Assembly (NCBI GenBank): GCA_002319795.1
Contig: DCFU01000030.1
Coordinates: 6,565 to 70,564, forward strand
Length of the DNA stretch: 64,000 bases
Source: Megamonas sp. UBA1796
GTDB lineage: Bacteria > Bacillota > Negativicutes > Selenomonadales > Selenomonadaceae
Direction of reading: 5' to 3'
Shown here one piece after another: positions 63,851 to 64,000 of the stretch. Positions within the stretch are counted from its first letter, which is position 1; each line of letters begins with the position of its first letter. The notes beneath the pieces were generated by a model. It made no database searches, had not been told where the DNA came from, and was given only the letters and a program-made list of their open reading frames with translations. The position numbers were made by a program, and so were the translations under genes.

Positions 63851-63943
63851 TTGAGAAAAGAGAAATTATCTTATCCGTTTGATTGTGCATTGTTGTTCAG
63901 AAAGCAAAAATCAATAAGAAGAAAAGAGGATGTGACAAAATGA
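63851..63943 (+). CDS. 30-codon frame before the IS end, possibly a truncated gene start
   Basis: A TTG-started frame at 63851 encodes 30 residues (start RKEKLSYPFDCALLFRKQ) and ends at a TGA overlapping a following ATG (63940) that has AGAGGA upstream. The first residues resemble N-termini of FkbH-like (HAD/acyltransferase) proteins of polysaccharide loci, but this is a weak impression. The following frame runs straight into the IS end and is broken after nine codons. Confidence 0.3.
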   Translation: MRKEKLSYPFDCALLFRKQKSIRRKEDVTK

Positions 63944-63947
63944 GAAA

Positions 63948-64000
63948 TGTACTGCCCCCCATAAGTTAGACCTAGAATTAGTCTAACTTATGGGGGTATC
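63948..64000. mobile_element. Left end of an IS3-family (IS150-like) element, cut by the window end
   Basis: The stretch from TGTACTG at 63948 is followed by a 16-bp perfect inverted repeat: CCCCCATAAGTTAGAC (63956-63971) and its complement (63981-63996), with a 9-base loop. This is the terminal and subterminal structure I associate with IS150-group IS3 elements. The transposase genes would lie beyond the window. Confidence 0.6.

Noticed and set aside
1..64000. CRISPR arrays, tRNA or rRNA genes
   Set aside because: No regularly spaced direct repeats and no tRNA- or rRNA-like sequences were noticed on reading; a dedicated tRNA/rRNA scan was not possible.

Overview
The window looks like the chromosome of a diderm Firmicute of the Negativicutes (Selenomonas/Mitsuokella-like). 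Gene structure is Firmicute-like: strong GGAGG ribosome binding sites and many TTG and GTG starts. Yet the genes build a Gram-negative envelope: an LptD/OstA-type outer-membrane protein, the ADP-heptose pathway, six GT9 heptosyltransferase-like enzymes, an O-antigen ligase and an ABC-exported O-antigen. The genus is an inference; there is no rRNA gene or other marker in the window.

Region 1 (1-4.5 kb): an AT-rich amidohydrolase, an iron-containing alcohol dehydrogenase and a PrpR-type sigma-54 activator. Region 2 (4.7-14.6 kb): one same-strand run encoding a Tat-exported, membrane-anchored group 1 [NiFe] hydrogenase (small subunit, large subunit, cytochrome b) with maturation genes hypA, hypB, an endopeptidase, hypC, hypD and hypE, plus a small CxxCGC/HMA-like protein, a YjjG-like phosphatase and a 2-hydroxyacid dehydrogenase. 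HypF is absent. Region 3 (14.7-19 kb): a secreted adhesin-E-like protein, a CDF metal exporter, a repeat-containing exported protein and the LptD-like protein, with clear promoters, terminators and a candidate minus-strand small RNA.

Region 4 (19-38 kb): the lipopolysaccharide core locus. It holds two heptose-7-phosphate kinase paralogs, RfaE2, HldD and GmhB (ADP-L,D-heptose) and also HddA and HddC (GDP-D,D-heptose), so two nucleotide-heptose routes seem to share one GmhB. Around them lie six GT9 enzymes, a WaaE-like GT2, a GT4, a VirK/YbjX-family protein, an alkaline-phosphatase-fold phosphoglycerol/phosphoethanolamine transferase-like protein and a WaaL-type ligase.

Region 5 (38-64 kb): markedly more AT-rich, bordered and interrupted by decayed insertion sequences, and probably acquired horizontally. 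It is an O-antigen locus: a WbaP-type initiating transferase, a DUF4422 glycosyltransferase, a broken GlfT2-like gene, a Wzm/Wzt exporter, an intact GlfT2-like transferase, a two-gene COG5610-like pair, two tandem ~650-residue glycosyltransferases, an SDR/cupin pair, GDP-mannose genes (manC, gmd), a YfhO-like membrane protein, the complete CDP-3,6-dideoxyhexose set (rfbF, rfbG, rfbH and a final reductase) and a GtrB-like transferase. The window ends in what looks like the left end of an IS3-family element. Together regions 4 and 5 would make a heptose-containing core, an O-chain on undecaprenyl phosphate that probably carries a 3,6-dideoxyhexose, export it by Wzm/Wzt and ligate it with WaaL.
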